Positions 51,551-61,072 of a stretch of DNA of 64,000 nt are shown here, in pieces (the stretch's first letter is position 1; every line of letters begins with the position of its first letter). The stretch covers positions 1-64,000 of the forward strand of contig NZ_JAMZCY010000014.1 in NCBI RefSeq assembly GCF_024519285.1, written 5' to 3'. The notes under the pieces were generated by a model. That model was not told the origin of the DNA and did no database searches. It saw only the letters and a program-made list of their open reading frames with translations. Both the position numbers and the translations under genes were made by a program. Origin of the DNA: Cohnella sp. WQ 127256. Its GTDB lineage: Bacteria > Bacillota > Bacilli > Paenibacillales > Paenibacillaceae.

Positions 51551-52312
51551 ATGATGAAGCAAATACTACTTATTACAGACGGAGGCTCGAACGTAGGAGA
51601 GAGTCCGATAGTTGCGGCGGCGCAGGCGTATGCCGAAGGAATTACGGTAAACGTTGCCGGAGTTGTAGATGAAGGGGCAATCGGAGAGTATGGAGCTGCA
51701 GAGATTGCTGAGATTGCCCGTGCTGGCGGAGGGATTAGCCAGATCGTGACCAGTCGACAGCTATCTCGAACGGTGCAGATGATGACAAGGCAGACTGTCG
51801 CAGGCACGATAAGGCATGCCGTTAATCAGGAGCTACGCCAATTATTTGGCGTTGACAATGTTGGGGCATTAGCTCCTCCTAAACGAGCGGAAGTTGTTAA
51901 AGTGATGGAGGAAATGGAAGAGACAATGTCTCTGTCTATAGCACTGCTAATTGATGCTAGTGCCAGTATGAAACCAAAGCTTGCAGCTGTGGAGGAAGCG
52001 ATACGCGATCTCACATTAAGCTTGCAGGCCCGGACAGGGAGCAGCCAAGTATCTGTATTCCATTTCCCTGGGGATGCTCAGCATGCTTATTGTGTTATGG
52101 ATGCTGGATGGACCTCTAACGCATCTAAGATTGGGTCGCTATTCGGTAGGATCCGCATGCGGGGGACAACTCCAACGGGGCCAGCACTTTTGCAGGTCGT
52201 TGATTTTATTCGAGAGACATGTGGTAGAATAAGCAAAACAGAGCCAATGGAACCATCAACACAGACTACACGCGTTGAATCGAACGGGGTGCGGAGTGAC
52301 TACGTCGTCTGA
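51551..52312 (+). CDS. yabS: VWA-domain protein YabS
   Basis: A 253-aa protein. It opens with ILLITDGGSNVGESPIVAAA. A von Willebrand A-type half with the MIDAS motif DASAS (in LLIDASASMKPKL) and RMRGTTPTGPALL follows at about residues 130-230. Position spoIIE-yabS-yabT-tilS is as in B. subtilis. The role is unclear; it is expressed in the mother cell there. The start follows GGAGG at 7 bases. It overlaps the kinase gene by 17 bases. Confidence 0.88.
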   Translation: MMKQILLITDGGSNVGESPIVAAAQAYAEGITVNVAGVVDEGAIGEYGAAEIAEIARAGGGISQIVTSRQLSRTVQMMTRQTVAGTIRHAVNQELRQLFGVDNVGALAPPKRAEVVKVMEEMEETMSLSIALLIDASASMKPKLAAVEEAIRDLTLSLQARTGSSQVSVFHFPGDAQHAYCVMDAGWTSNASKIGSLFGRIRMRGTTPTGPALLQVVDFIRETCGRISKTEPMEPSTQTTRVESNGVRSDYVV

Positions 52313-53219
52313 TATGCAACATTTACCTAAGGGAACAGAAATCAGAGGTAAATGGAATGGGAAGCTCTATCGTCTTGAGCGGTTATTAGGGAAAGGATCG
52401 AATGGTCAAGTGTATCTAGCAACTTCGGGTAGCCGAGCAACTTATGCCATCAAGCTTGGGCATGAGGCTACAGAGCTGCAAGGAGAAGTAAACATTCTGG
52501 CTTCATTGGATCATTCGGAGAAGGATCGTCCCCCTTTTCTGTTAGACGTAGATGACGTTATTCTACAAGGGGTTAAAGTTCCGTTCTATGTCATGAAGTT
52601 TGTACCAGGCATTCCGGTCAAAGATTACCTACAACAACAGGGTTCGCATTGGATCGGTGTCGTAGGGTATCGTTTATTGGAGCGGTTGACGCAATTGCAT
52701 GAGGTTGGATGGGTATTCGGAGATATTAAGAGTGATAATGTTCTCGTTAATGAATATGGTAGAGTGGAATTAGTGGATTATGGCGGAGCATCGGCTATTG
52801 GTCGCAGCGTCCGTCAGTTTACTGAAATATACGATCGAGGGTATTGGTCTGCCGGGAGCCGCATGGCTGATCCGGCTTATGACCTTTTTGCAGTCGCTAT
52901 GTTATGGCTGCACGCCTTGGACAGCAAGCGGCTAATTCAATTAACGAAAACAATGCTCCCGCAGAATCGCCACCCGCGAGAGCTAATTAAGCTCGTGAGG
53001 AGCAATTCTAGACTTCAGCCAGTAGAAAATTGGATGGAGAAGGCTCTGACAGGGCAATTTGAGCATTCAAGGGAAGCTAGCCAGCAGTGGAGAGAGGCCG
53101 TCCGGTTGTCACAAAAGGTTAAAGTTCCTGATGATCGTGTAAAAGGATGGATGGCAGGATTATTAGGTGGAGCGATTATACTTAGCACCTCTGCAGTGAT
53201 TATTTGGTTGTTACAATAA
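52296..53219 (+). CDS. yabT: YabT-type membrane-anchored Ser/Thr protein kinase
   Basis: About 307 aa. Glycine loop LGKGSNGQVYLA, catalytic lysine in TYAIKLG, and a catalytic loop reading FGDIKSDN instead of HRDxKxxN. The metal-binding motif is VDYGG instead of DFG. There is a single C-terminal membrane segment in the last 20 residues and no extracellular domain. B. subtilis YabT is a DNA-activated sporulation kinase that phosphorylates RecA. GTG 52296 is chosen; TTG 52275 is possible. Translationally coupled to yabS. Confidence 0.88.
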   Translation: MTTSSDMQHLPKGTEIRGKWNGKLYRLERLLGKGSNGQVYLATSGSRATYAIKLGHEATELQGEVNILASLDHSEKDRPPFLLDVDDVILQGVKVPFYVMKFVPGIPVKDYLQQQGSHWIGVVGYRLLERLTQLHEVGWVFGDIKSDNVLVNEYGRVELVDYGGASAIGRSVRQFTEIYDRGYWSAGSRMADPAYDLFAVAMLWLHALDSKRLIQLTKTMLPQNRHPRELIKLVRSNSRLQPVENWMEKALTGQFEHSREASQQWREAVRLSQKVKVPDDRVKGWMAGLLGGAIILSTSAVIIWLLQ

Positions 53220-53235
53220 AGGGTATAAGGAGAAG

Positions 53236-54660
53236 ATGACAGTGCACCCGCAAGACGATTGGAAACCTCGTATGATGGCGCAAGCGAGAGCAGATGGATG
53301 GTGGCACAGAGGCGGATCGGTTGTCGCGGCGGTTTCCGGTGGCCCGGATTCTATGGCGCTTCTTCATCTTCTCAAGGTAATGGCGGAGGAAGAGCCTTTT
53401 CAAATCATAGTTGCGCATGCAAACCATCAGTTCCGCGGAGCGGAGTCGGATGCCGAGGCGGAGCTGGTCGGTCGATTAGCAAAGGAGTGGGGAATGCCCT
53501 TCGAGTCGGCGGAGCTTGGATTACCGGCTTACATAGCTGCAACAGGTATGAATCCCCAGTCTGCTTCGCGGGAGAAACGCTATCAATTTCTGGAGGGAGT
53601 GGCGAGTAAATACGCATGCCCTATTGTTTTAACCGGTCATCATGCGGATGATCAAGCGGAAACGGTACTGATGAGAGTGATCAGGGGAACAGGCGTTAGC
53701 GGACTCTCTGGTATTCCCAATCGCCGAAAAGAAGAACAATTGGAACTGATTCGCCCCTTGTTACGTATAACCAAATGTGAGCTTCTGGATTATTGTAAGC
53801 GAAACGGGGTGCCTTACGCGGTTGATAGCAGCAATGTCGATAGACATTACTTCCGGAATACGATTCGGCTCGATCTGATGCCGATGCTGGAGAAGTACAA
53901 TCCAAGGCTGAGAGCTTCTTTAGTAAGACTAGCCGATATGGCGGCAGCAGACGATCAATATATGGAAGAGCATACCCTTCTAGCTTTTCAAAAAGGGGTT
54001 ACTCCATCAGAAGAGGGCTTCCGACTAGAGCGGCGATGGTTCCGCGGCCTTCACATCGCTTTACAACGAAGATTGATTAAATTAATATTAAGCTGTTGTT
54101 CAAATTCTCGCCAAATGTTGGATTACCAGCATGTGGAGGAAATCCTTGCAGTGCTTCTCCAACAATATCCTACGGTGAACCATCTGGATATTGGAGATGG
54201 ATGGGTGCTGAGAAGGGAATATGAAGAGGTGTATATCGGTCCGGAGCTTCCGGAATCGGTCAACTTTACGTATATTGTCACCGAGGGTATGGACGAGGTA
54301 ACAATTAGCGAATCAAGGGAGCGAGTTACGCTGGAGCGCCTTGAGGGTTCCTTCCCGAATAGGAAGGAAAACCAGCAGGAAGCTTGCTTTGATGCAGACC
54401 GTTTGGAGTTTCCCCTACAGATTCGCAGCCGCTTACCCGGCGATCTCATGCATCCTTATGGATTAAACGGCACGAAAAAAGTGCAAGATATGTTCGTTGA
54501 TGCCAAAGTACCGCGTTCTCGCCGTGACAAGCTACCTCTTCTTGTAAATGGAGATGGTCGTGTGCTCTGGATTCCGGGAATGCGACGCTCAAGCGATGCT
54601 CTAGTCACTAAGGAAACCCGAAATACATGGCGAATCACATTCGTTAGGGTTGAAAACTAG
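53236..54660 (+). CDS. tilS: tRNA(Ile)-lysidine synthetase
   Basis: A 474-aa essential enzyme that makes lysidine at C34 of tRNA-Ile. The PP-loop is AVSGGPDSMALLHLL. GHHADDQAETVLMRVIRGTG and FRNTIRLDLMPML are diagnostic, and the C-terminal TilS domain has LPGDLMHPYGLNG. ATG 53236 is only 3 bases after AAGGAG; GTG 53242 has better spacing and may be the true start. Confidence 0.96.
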   Translation: MTVHPQDDWKPRMMAQARADGWWHRGGSVVAAVSGGPDSMALLHLLKVMAEEEPFQIIVAHANHQFRGAESDAEAELVGRLAKEWGMPFESAELGLPAYIAATGMNPQSASREKRYQFLEGVASKYACPIVLTGHHADDQAETVLMRVIRGTGVSGLSGIPNRRKEEQLELIRPLLRITKCELLDYCKRNGVPYAVDSSNVDRHYFRNTIRLDLMPMLEKYNPRLRASLVRLADMAAADDQYMEEHTLLAFQKGVTPSEEGFRLERRWFRGLHIALQRRLIKLILSCCSNSRQMLDYQHVEEILAVLLQQYPTVNHLDIGDGWVLRREYEEVYIGPELPESVNFTYIVTEGMDEVTISESRERVTLERLEGSFPNRKENQQEACFDADRLEFPLQIRSRLPGDLMHPYGLNGTKKVQDMFVDAKVPRSRRDKLPLLVNGDGRVLWIPGMRRSSDALVTKETRNTWRITFVRVEN

Positions 54661-54718
54661 GGCATGATAGTTGTAAAGCAATCATACCGTGTAATAATCT
54701 CACTGGGAGGTACCTTTT

Positions 54719-55258
54719 TTGCAAAAAGACATTCAAGAAGTTCTATACTCGCAAGAAGAAATACAGCAGAAGGTACAGGAGCTAGGTGCGGCGATCAGCC
54801 GTGACTATGAAGGGCGCAATCCGCTCGTCATTTGTGTATTGAAAGGCGCTTTTATTTTCATGGCGGACTTGTCTAGAAATGTTACAGTTCCGCTTGAGCT
54901 CGATTTCATGGCAGTATCCAGCTATGGCAATTCCACAAGATCTTCCGGTGAAGTCAAAATTATTAAAGATTTAGATGTATCCGTTGAAGGTCGTGACATC
55001 CTTATTGTAGAAGATATTATTGACAGCGGATTGACCTTGAGCTATTTGATTGATGTATTGGAACGCCGTAATGCCTTATCCGTCAACGTTGTGGCCTTGT
55101 TCGATAAACCGGGACGTCGCACGGTTGATCTGAATGCGGACTATACTGGGTTTACGATTCCGGATGCATTCGTCGTAGGTTATGGTCTCGATTATGCGGA
55201 GAAATACCGCAATCTGCCGTATGTTGGTATACTTAAGCCAGAAATTTATTCGAGTTAA
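54719..55258 (+). CDS. hprT: Hypoxanthine phosphoribosyltransferase
   Basis: A 179-aa purine salvage enzyme. The PRPP-binding motif is ILIVEDIIDSGLTLSYL; VCVLKGAFIFMADL-type and VSSYGNSTRSSGEV loops are present. Start is TTG 54719, 9 bases after GGGAGG. The tilS-hprT-ftsH order is conserved; the TilS-HprT pair activates ftsH in B. subtilis. Confidence 0.96.
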   Translation: MQKDIQEVLYSQEEIQQKVQELGAAISRDYEGRNPLVICVLKGAFIFMADLSRNVTVPLELDFMAVSSYGNSTRSSGEVKIIKDLDVSVEGRDILIVEDIIDSGLTLSYLIDVLERRNALSVNVVALFDKPGRRTVDLNADYTGFTIPDAFVVGYGLDYAEKYRNLPYVGILKPEIYSS

Positions 55259-55348
55259 CACTCGCTGCTCACGCAGCGGTGCGTTATGATTATGATGCCA
55301 AGACAGGCTATGGTAAAATGATGAAAGCTTGTCGAGAGGAGGTCGGGG

Positions 55349-57355
55349 ATGAATCGGTTCATCCGCAACACAGGTTTTTACTTACTTATATTTTTGGTGA
55401 CTGTCGGAATCGTTCAGTTTTTTATCGGCAAACAAGATACGACTAAAGAACTGAACTACAATGAACTCGTAACAGCAGCTCAGCAAGGTAATGTTAAGGC
55501 ATTAACTTTGCAGATCCAAAGCGGTACGTATTGGATTACTGGAGAATTCAAGCCTAAAGAAGGCGAAACTAAAGGCGAGGCTTTTATGGGCCGGGCCCCA
55601 CTTGCAGATTATGTTTCGAAGCAGTTCTCCGACTTAAGCTTTGAGAAGAAATTCGAATTTAATTCCAAAAAAATGCCGGGACAAAGTTTCTGGCTGACCT
55701 TCTTGACCTCCATCATTCCGTTTATTATCATGTTCGTTCTGTTCTTCTTCCTGATTAATCAGGCGCAGGGTGGCGGCGGTAAAGTGATGAACTTCGGTAA
55801 GAGCCGTGCTCGTCTCTACAATGAAGAGAAGAAGCGGGTCACGTTCGAGGATGTTGCTGGAGCGGACGAAGAGAAGCAGGAATTGGTCGAGGTTGTTGAG
55901 TTCCTGAAAGATCCCCGTAAGTTTGCTGCGCTGGGCGCACGCATTCCTAAAGGTGTTCTTCTCGTGGGACCTCCGGGTACAGGTAAAACCTTGCTCGCTC
56001 GCGCAGTAGCAGGAGAAGCAGGTACTCCGTTCTTTACGATATCCGGTTCGGATTTCGTGGAAATGTTCGTGGGTGTTGGTGCTTCCCGTGTTCGTGATTT
56101 GTTCGAGAATGCGAAGAAAAATTCACCTTGTATTATTTTTATCGATGAGATCGATGCTGTTGGTCGTCAACGGGGCGCAGGCCTTGGTGGTGGACATGAT
56201 GAGCGTGAGCAAACGTTGAACCAACTTCTCGTTGAGATGGATGGCTTCGGTGCTAACGAAGGAATCATTATCATTGCTGCGACTAACCGTCCTGATATTC
56301 TCGATCCTGCCTTGCTTCGTCCAGGTCGTTTCGACCGTCAGATTACGGTTGATCGTCCAGATGTGAAGGGCCGCGAAGCGGTGCTGAAGGTTCACGCGAA
56401 GAATAAGCCACTTAACAAAGATGTACGTCTGGGTACGATTGCTAAGCGTACAACTGGATTTACGGGTGCAGATCTAGAAAATCTATTGAACGAGGCAGCG
56501 CTACTTGCTGCACGTCGGGATAAAAAAGATATCGCCATGCAAGAAGTCGATGAAGCGATTGACCGCGTTGTTGTTGGAACCGAGAAGAAGAGCCGCGTAA
56601 TCAGCGACCGTGAGAAGCGGATTGTTGCTTATCATGAAGCGGGTCATACGATTGCTGGTTTCTTCTTGGAGCATGCAGACACGGTTCATAAGGTTACGAT
56701 TATCCCTCGTGGACGTGCTGGCGGTTACGTCATCATGCTTCCTAAGGAAGATCGTATGCTCGTGACGAAGCAAGAGCTTCTTGATAAAGTAACAGGCTTG
56801 CTAGCTGGTCGTGCTGCTGAGGAAATCTTCATCGGAGAAATCGGTACAGGTGCTTATAGTGACTTTAAGTCAGCGACAAGCATCGTACGTGCGATGATTA
56901 TGGAATACGGGATGAGCGACAAGCTCGGAACGATGCAGTTTGGAAGCTCCTCTCAAGGTCAAGTATTCTTGGGTCGTGATATCGGACATGAGCAGAACTA
57001 CTCCGACGCGATTGCTTACGAGATTGACCAAGAGATGCAGAGCATTACACGCGATTGTTACGATCGTGCTAAGAAGCTTCTCAATGAGAAGAGTGCAGAA
57101 ATGCACTTGATCGCGAAGACATTGCTTGATGTAGAGACACTTGATCTGGAACAGATCAAATCTCTGATCGAGAAAGGCTTCATCGCTCCTATCGAAGACG
57201 GCGAAGGATCATCCTCTGGCGACGAAGAGTCTAAAGCGGAGCCGATCATAGATACGGTTGGTGACGTGAAGGTCCGGATTCAAACCCGTGATGACGAGCC
57301 ACTATCGCATATGCCGGATTTACGCAAAGATAACGGCTCCGAGGAGCCTAAATAA
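55349..57355 (+). CDS. ftsH: ATP-dependent zinc metalloprotease FtsH
   Basis: A 668-aa membrane protease. Membrane segments are about 9-26 and 115-136, with a periplasmic-side domain between. AAA domain: Walker A GPPGTGKT (207-214), Walker B IIFIDEIDAVG, SRH NRPDILDPALLRPGRFDR. Zinc site HEAGH. The C-terminal tail is acidic and Ser-rich. Degrades membrane and regulatory proteins, including SpoVM and Spo0E in B. subtilis. Confidence 0.98.
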   Translation: MNRFIRNTGFYLLIFLVTVGIVQFFIGKQDTTKELNYNELVTAAQQGNVKALTLQIQSGTYWITGEFKPKEGETKGEAFMGRAPLADYVSKQFSDLSFEKKFEFNSKKMPGQSFWLTFLTSIIPFIIMFVLFFFLINQAQGGGGKVMNFGKSRARLYNEEKKRVTFEDVAGADEEKQELVEVVEFLKDPRKFAALGARIPKGVLLVGPPGTGKTLLARAVAGEAGTPFFTISGSDFVEMFVGVGASRVRDLFENAKKNSPCIIFIDEIDAVGRQRGAGLGGGHDEREQTLNQLLVEMDGFGANEGIIIIAATNRPDILDPALLRPGRFDRQITVDRPDVKGREAVLKVHAKNKPLNKDVRLGTIAKRTTGFTGADLENLLNEAALLAARRDKKDIAMQEVDEAIDRVVVGTEKKSRVISDREKRIVAYHEAGHTIAGFFLEHADTVHKVTIIPRGRAGGYVIMLPKEDRMLVTKQELLDKVTGLLAGRAAEEIFIGEIGTGAYSDFKSATSIVRAMIMEYGMSDKLGTMQFGSSSQGQVFLGRDIGHEQNYSDAIAYEIDQEMQSITRDCYDRAKKLLNEKSAEMHLIAKTLLDVETLDLEQIKSLIEKGFIAPIEDGEGSSSGDEESKAEPIIDTVGDVKVRIQTRDDEPLSHMPDLRKDNGSEEPK

Positions 57356-57371
57356 AGATTGGTCACTCATT

Positions 57372-57416
57372 ACGAGGTGTTCCCGCGCTTTAACGGCGTG
57401 TGAACACCTCGTTTTT
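57372..57416 (+). terminator. Terminator after ftsH
   Basis: ACGAGGTGTTC / GAACACCTCGT, an 11-bp perfect stem with a partly paired CGCG / CGGCG interior, then five T residues. Confidence 0.88.
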
Positions 57417-57440
57417 GCATTCCAAACACGATAAGATCAA

Positions 57441-57469
57441 TTGACAGCCTTACGTGGCAAGTGTAAATT
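57441..57469 (+). promoter_or_regulatory. Sigma-A promoter of the nadABC cluster
   Basis: TTGACA (57441-57446), a 17-base spacer and TAAATT (57464-57469), about 108 bases before nadA. Confidence 0.65.
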
Positions 57470-57524
57470 AAGTGTTAATGAACGAAGTCCTTTTCGTCCA
57501 CACTAAAGGAAAGTGCCCCGACAT

Positions 57525-57546
57525 GTTTGTGCAATGATTCACAAAC
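57525..57546. promoter_or_regulatory. Candidate operator in the nadA leader
   Basis: A perfect inverted repeat GTTTGTG (57525-57531) / CACAAAC (57540-57546) with an 8-base spacer, about 50 bases downstream of the predicted transcription start and 30 before nadA. It could bind a NiaR-type NAD repressor; this is a guess from position. Confidence 0.45.
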
Positions 57547-57576
57547 TACCGGTTCATCTTAGGGAGGAGATTTGAA

Positions 57577-58515
57577 ATGGAAGCTTTGGCCCTAGAGCGT
57601 AAAGCCGAGCAGAACCGCGAGCTACGTGAGCGGCTCATGCAACTTAAGAAAGAACATAATGCAATTATTCTCGCCCATTATTATCAGCGCGATGAAATAC
57701 AAGAGGTTGCGGACTTCCGCGGGGATTCATTCCTCCTCGCTCAGAAAGCTGCTTCTACGGATGCGGATGTTATTGTATTCTGTGGTGTTCATTTTATGGG
57801 TGAAAGTGCCAAGATACTTGCGCCTCATAAGACGGTTCTTGTGCCAGATGAACGTGCCGGCTGTCCGATGGCTGATATGGTTAACCCAATTGGCTTAAGA
57901 GAACTGAAAGCAAAGCATCCGAATGCTAAAGTTGTAACCTACATTAACTCCTCGGCGGATGTTAAGGCCGAAACAGATATTTGCTGTACATCAGCGAACG
58001 CTGTTAAGGTGGTCAACTCGGTTGATGCCGATGAGATTATTTGGTGCCCGGATAAGAACCTTGGACATTATGTTTCTCAATTCACGGACAAGAAGATGAT
58101 CATTTGGGAAGGGTACTGCAATACACACGACATGCTAACGATTAAGGATGTCGAGGAAATGCGTGCTAAACATCCGAATGCGGAATTCGTAGTTCATCCA
58201 GAATGCCGTCCGGAAGTTGTAGAGATGGCTGATTTTGTCGGTAGCACGACAGGTATTCTGAAGCACTGTCGAGAATCAAGCCGCCAAGAATTTATCGTCG
58301 GTACAGAGGACGGCACAGGATATCAATTACGTTTGGATAGTCCGAATAAAACCTTTCATTTTGCATCGAAATTTCTCGTCTGCCCGAACATGAAGGTCAA
58401 CAACCTAAAGAAGGTTGTCAGAGCCCTAGAGACGATGCAACCGCAAATATATGTACCGCAGGACGTTGCGGACAAAGCCCGTTTATCGCTGGAGCGCATG
58501 CTACTCGTTAAGTAA
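57577..58515 (+). CDS. nadA: Quinolinate synthase A
   Basis: A 312-aa 4Fe-4S enzyme that condenses iminoaspartate with dihydroxyacetone phosphate to quinolinate. Probable cluster ligands are Cys96 (AGCPMADM), Cys181 (EGYCNTH) and Cys269 (FLVCPNMK). AHYYQRDEIQEVADFRGDS opens the catalytic domain. It is first in a nadA-nadB-nadC cluster inserted between ftsH and coaX; in B. subtilis these genes are elsewhere. Confidence 0.96.
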   Translation: MEALALERKAEQNRELRERLMQLKKEHNAIILAHYYQRDEIQEVADFRGDSFLLAQKAASTDADVIVFCGVHFMGESAKILAPHKTVLVPDERAGCPMADMVNPIGLRELKAKHPNAKVVTYINSSADVKAETDICCTSANAVKVVNSVDADEIIWCPDKNLGHYVSQFTDKKMIIWEGYCNTHDMLTIKDVEEMRAKHPNAEFVVHPECRPEVVEMADFVGSTTGILKHCRESSRQEFIVGTEDGTGYQLRLDSPNKTFHFASKFLVCPNMKVNNLKKVVRALETMQPQIYVPQDVADKARLSLERMLLVK

Positions 58516-58563
58516 ACCTGTAGCCTGTGCTACTCTCTTGTTGGAGTGGGGACGAAATAAAAC

Positions 58564-60180
58564 ATGATTCCACGTTACGTTGTCGATTTTGACCTAGACC
58601 AGCTTCCTCGCATAGAGACTGACGTTATTGTAATTGGAGCCGGAATTGCCGGACTGTTCACAGCGTTGAAATTGAGCGAGACGAAGCAAGTGTTGATGAT
58701 CACTAAGAAGTCTTTGTTCGATAGCAATACCCGATACGCACAAGGTGGAATTGCTGCCGTTATGTCAGACGAGGATTCCCCGGATTTTCTCGCACAGGAT
58801 ACGTTGATTGCTGGAGCAGGTCTTTGTGATGCTGCAGCAGTCGACGTTCTTGTTCATGAAGGGCCACAGGGTGTTCAGGAGCTCATTCGCTATGGCACTA
58901 ACTTCGACGAGGAAGACGGCCATTTTGCGTTGACTAAGGAAGGAGCGCATAGCCAACGCCGCATCCTTCATGCGAACGGTGATGCGACTGGCTTTGAGAT
59001 TGTTCGGGCATTGGCAGACAAGGTGAAGTCCGATCCGCGCATTGAGCTATGGGATGACCATCTGGTGCTCGATTTACTAACAGAAGAGGGCGAATGTCGC
59101 GGTGCGCTCGTTCAGAAGCCTGACGGCACTCGCGTTGCTGTATTCGGTCGAGCTACGATTCTATGTACCGGTGGAGCCGGCCAGCTATACAGATATACAA
59201 CGAATCCTGAAGTGGCTACCGGTGATGGTGTTGCCATGGCTTATCGAGCAGGCGCTGATATTCGGGATATGGAGTTCAATCAATTTCACCCTACCTCACT
59301 TTGTTACCCTGGTGCGCCGAGGTTTCTAATCTCGGAGGCAGTACGAGGTGAAGGAGCCTATTTGCGCAATATTCGCGGTGATAGATTCATGGAAAATTAT
59401 CATCCCCAGCTAGAGCTTGCTCCTAGGGATGTTGTCGCGCGCGCAATTGTAAGTGAAATGGAAGCTACTAAATCTACTTATGTATATATTGATATCACGC
59501 ATGAAACTCCTGAATTGATTAAGCATCGTTTTCCAACAATATACGAATACTGTTTAAATTATGGGCTCGATATGACAACCGATTGGATTCCGGTAGCGCC
59601 TGCTTCACACTATATGATGGGTGGCGTTAAAACCAACCTACATGGTGAGACTAGCATTCAGCGTCTATTTGCATGTGGGGAAGCTTCATCAACAGGTGTT
59701 CATGGAGCAAACCGACTAGCCAGTAATTCATTGTCGGAGGCGATCGTGTTCGGGCAACGAATTGTGGATGCGGTTAACAAGCTTTCTCCGAATAAAACGA
59801 CTGCAGACAACAGCTCAGGCTCGGAGAGGCATGCCGCACTTACAGGAGCCTTAATCGAACGTAGATTGAAGCTCCAGAAGGGCATGGTCCGCTATGCGGG
59901 TCTTAGACGCGATCGAGCGGGGCTGCTGAAGGGTTTAGATGATTTGAAAAAGCAATTGCCATTATTCCAATTATGCCTAACTAAGCGGGAGGAGCTCGAG
60001 TATGCGAATCTGCTTACGTGTGCTCTTCTGGTTACGGAGTCGGCATTAAGTCGTGAAGAAAGCCGTGGTGGCCACTATCGGGAAGATTACCCTCAGCGGG
60101 ATGATCTGAACTGGCACAGGCATACGATAATGAATCGGGAAAACGGAATTCGCACAGAAAGGGTCGACGGCGATGTTTGA
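58564..60180 (+). CDS. nadB: L-aspartate oxidase
   Basis: A 538-aa flavoprotein oxidising aspartate to iminoaspartate for NadA. The FAD-binding motif VIGAGIAGLFTALKLSE is at the N-terminus. DSNTRYAQGGIAAVM, the catalytic MEFNQFHPTSL and the ASNSLSEAIVFG region are present. Its last 8 bases overlap nadC. Confidence 0.96.
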   Translation: MIPRYVVDFDLDQLPRIETDVIVIGAGIAGLFTALKLSETKQVLMITKKSLFDSNTRYAQGGIAAVMSDEDSPDFLAQDTLIAGAGLCDAAAVDVLVHEGPQGVQELIRYGTNFDEEDGHFALTKEGAHSQRRILHANGDATGFEIVRALADKVKSDPRIELWDDHLVLDLLTEEGECRGALVQKPDGTRVAVFGRATILCTGGAGQLYRYTTNPEVATGDGVAMAYRAGADIRDMEFNQFHPTSLCYPGAPRFLISEAVRGEGAYLRNIRGDRFMENYHPQLELAPRDVVARAIVSEMEATKSTYVYIDITHETPELIKHRFPTIYEYCLNYGLDMTTDWIPVAPASHYMMGGVKTNLHGETSIQRLFACGEASSTGVHGANRLASNSLSEAIVFGQRIVDAVNKLSPNKTTADNSSGSERHAALTGALIERRLKLQKGMVRYAGLRRDRAGLLKGLDDLKKQLPLFQLCLTKREELEYANLLTCALLVTESALSREESRGGHYREDYPQRDDLNWHRHTIMNRENGIRTERVDGDV

Positions 60181-61072
60181 AAGAGAAAGCGATTGGGAGA
60201 TCGGTGGTCCAGCCGTTGAGACGGTGAGGGAGCAATTCCGCACTTGGCTAGCTGAAGATATCGGTTCAGGAGACGTTACGACGATGGCGACTGTACCTCA
60301 GGGTCATCTTTCTAGCGGTATTATTCATGCCAAACAATCGGGTATCCTCGCGGGAATTCCATTAGCTCGCCTTGTTTTTGAGGTGGTGGATAAGGATCTG
60401 AAGTTTAACGCACAGGTTAAGGATGGGACTCTCGTGGAGCACGGGACGGTACTTGCTGTTGTTGAAGGTTCAACTCACAGCATCTTGACGGGAGAAAGAT
60501 TAGCGCTTAACTTATTGCAGCGTCTCTCTGGTATTGCGACGAAGACGAACGAATTTGTAACTGCGGCCCAAGGGCAAGCGGTTAAAATTGCGGATACACG
60601 TAAAACAACACCAGGACATCGTACACTGGAAAAGTATGCGGTAAGAGTCGGCGGCGGAGCGAATCATCGCTTTGGTCTATATGATGCCGTTATGATCAAG
60701 GACAATCATATTAAAGCCGCGGGTGGAATTACAGCTGCAGTTCATGCGGCTAAAGCACGTATCCCCCACACGATGATGATTGAAGTAGAGGCAGAATCGC
60801 TTTCACAAGCAGAAGAAGCTGTTCAGGCAGGCGCAAATATCGTCATGTTGGACAACATGACTTCGGCAAATATGACTGAGGCTGTTAAGGTCATTCGCCG
60901 CATGGCACCGCATATTGTGATAGAAGCATCCGGAGGAATTACATCAGAACGCGTTGCGGAAGTGGCACGAAGCGGAATTGACATTATATCGGTTGGAGGT
61001 TTAACCCATTCCTTCCAAGCGCTCGATATTAGTCTTGATTTGAACGCGAAGAAAAAGGGGGGAATGTCGTGA
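60173..61072 (+). CDS. nadC: Nicotinate-nucleotide pyrophosphorylase (carboxylating)
   Basis: A 299-aa quinolinate phosphoribosyltransferase giving NaMN from quinolinate and PRPP. EDIGSGDVTT, LNLLQRLSGIAT, DTRKTTPGHRTLEKYAV and IKDNHI are all family signatures. Overlaps nadB by 8 bases and coaX by 4, so translation of the three is coupled. Confidence 0.97.
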   Translation: MFERESDWEIGGPAVETVREQFRTWLAEDIGSGDVTTMATVPQGHLSSGIIHAKQSGILAGIPLARLVFEVVDKDLKFNAQVKDGTLVEHGTVLAVVEGSTHSILTGERLALNLLQRLSGIATKTNEFVTAAQGQAVKIADTRKTTPGHRTLEKYAVRVGGGANHRFGLYDAVMIKDNHIKAAGGITAAVHAAKARIPHTMMIEVEAESLSQAEEAVQAGANIVMLDNMTSANMTEAVKVIRRMAPHIVIEASGGITSERVAEVARSGIDIISVGGLTHSFQALDISLDLNAKKKGGMS

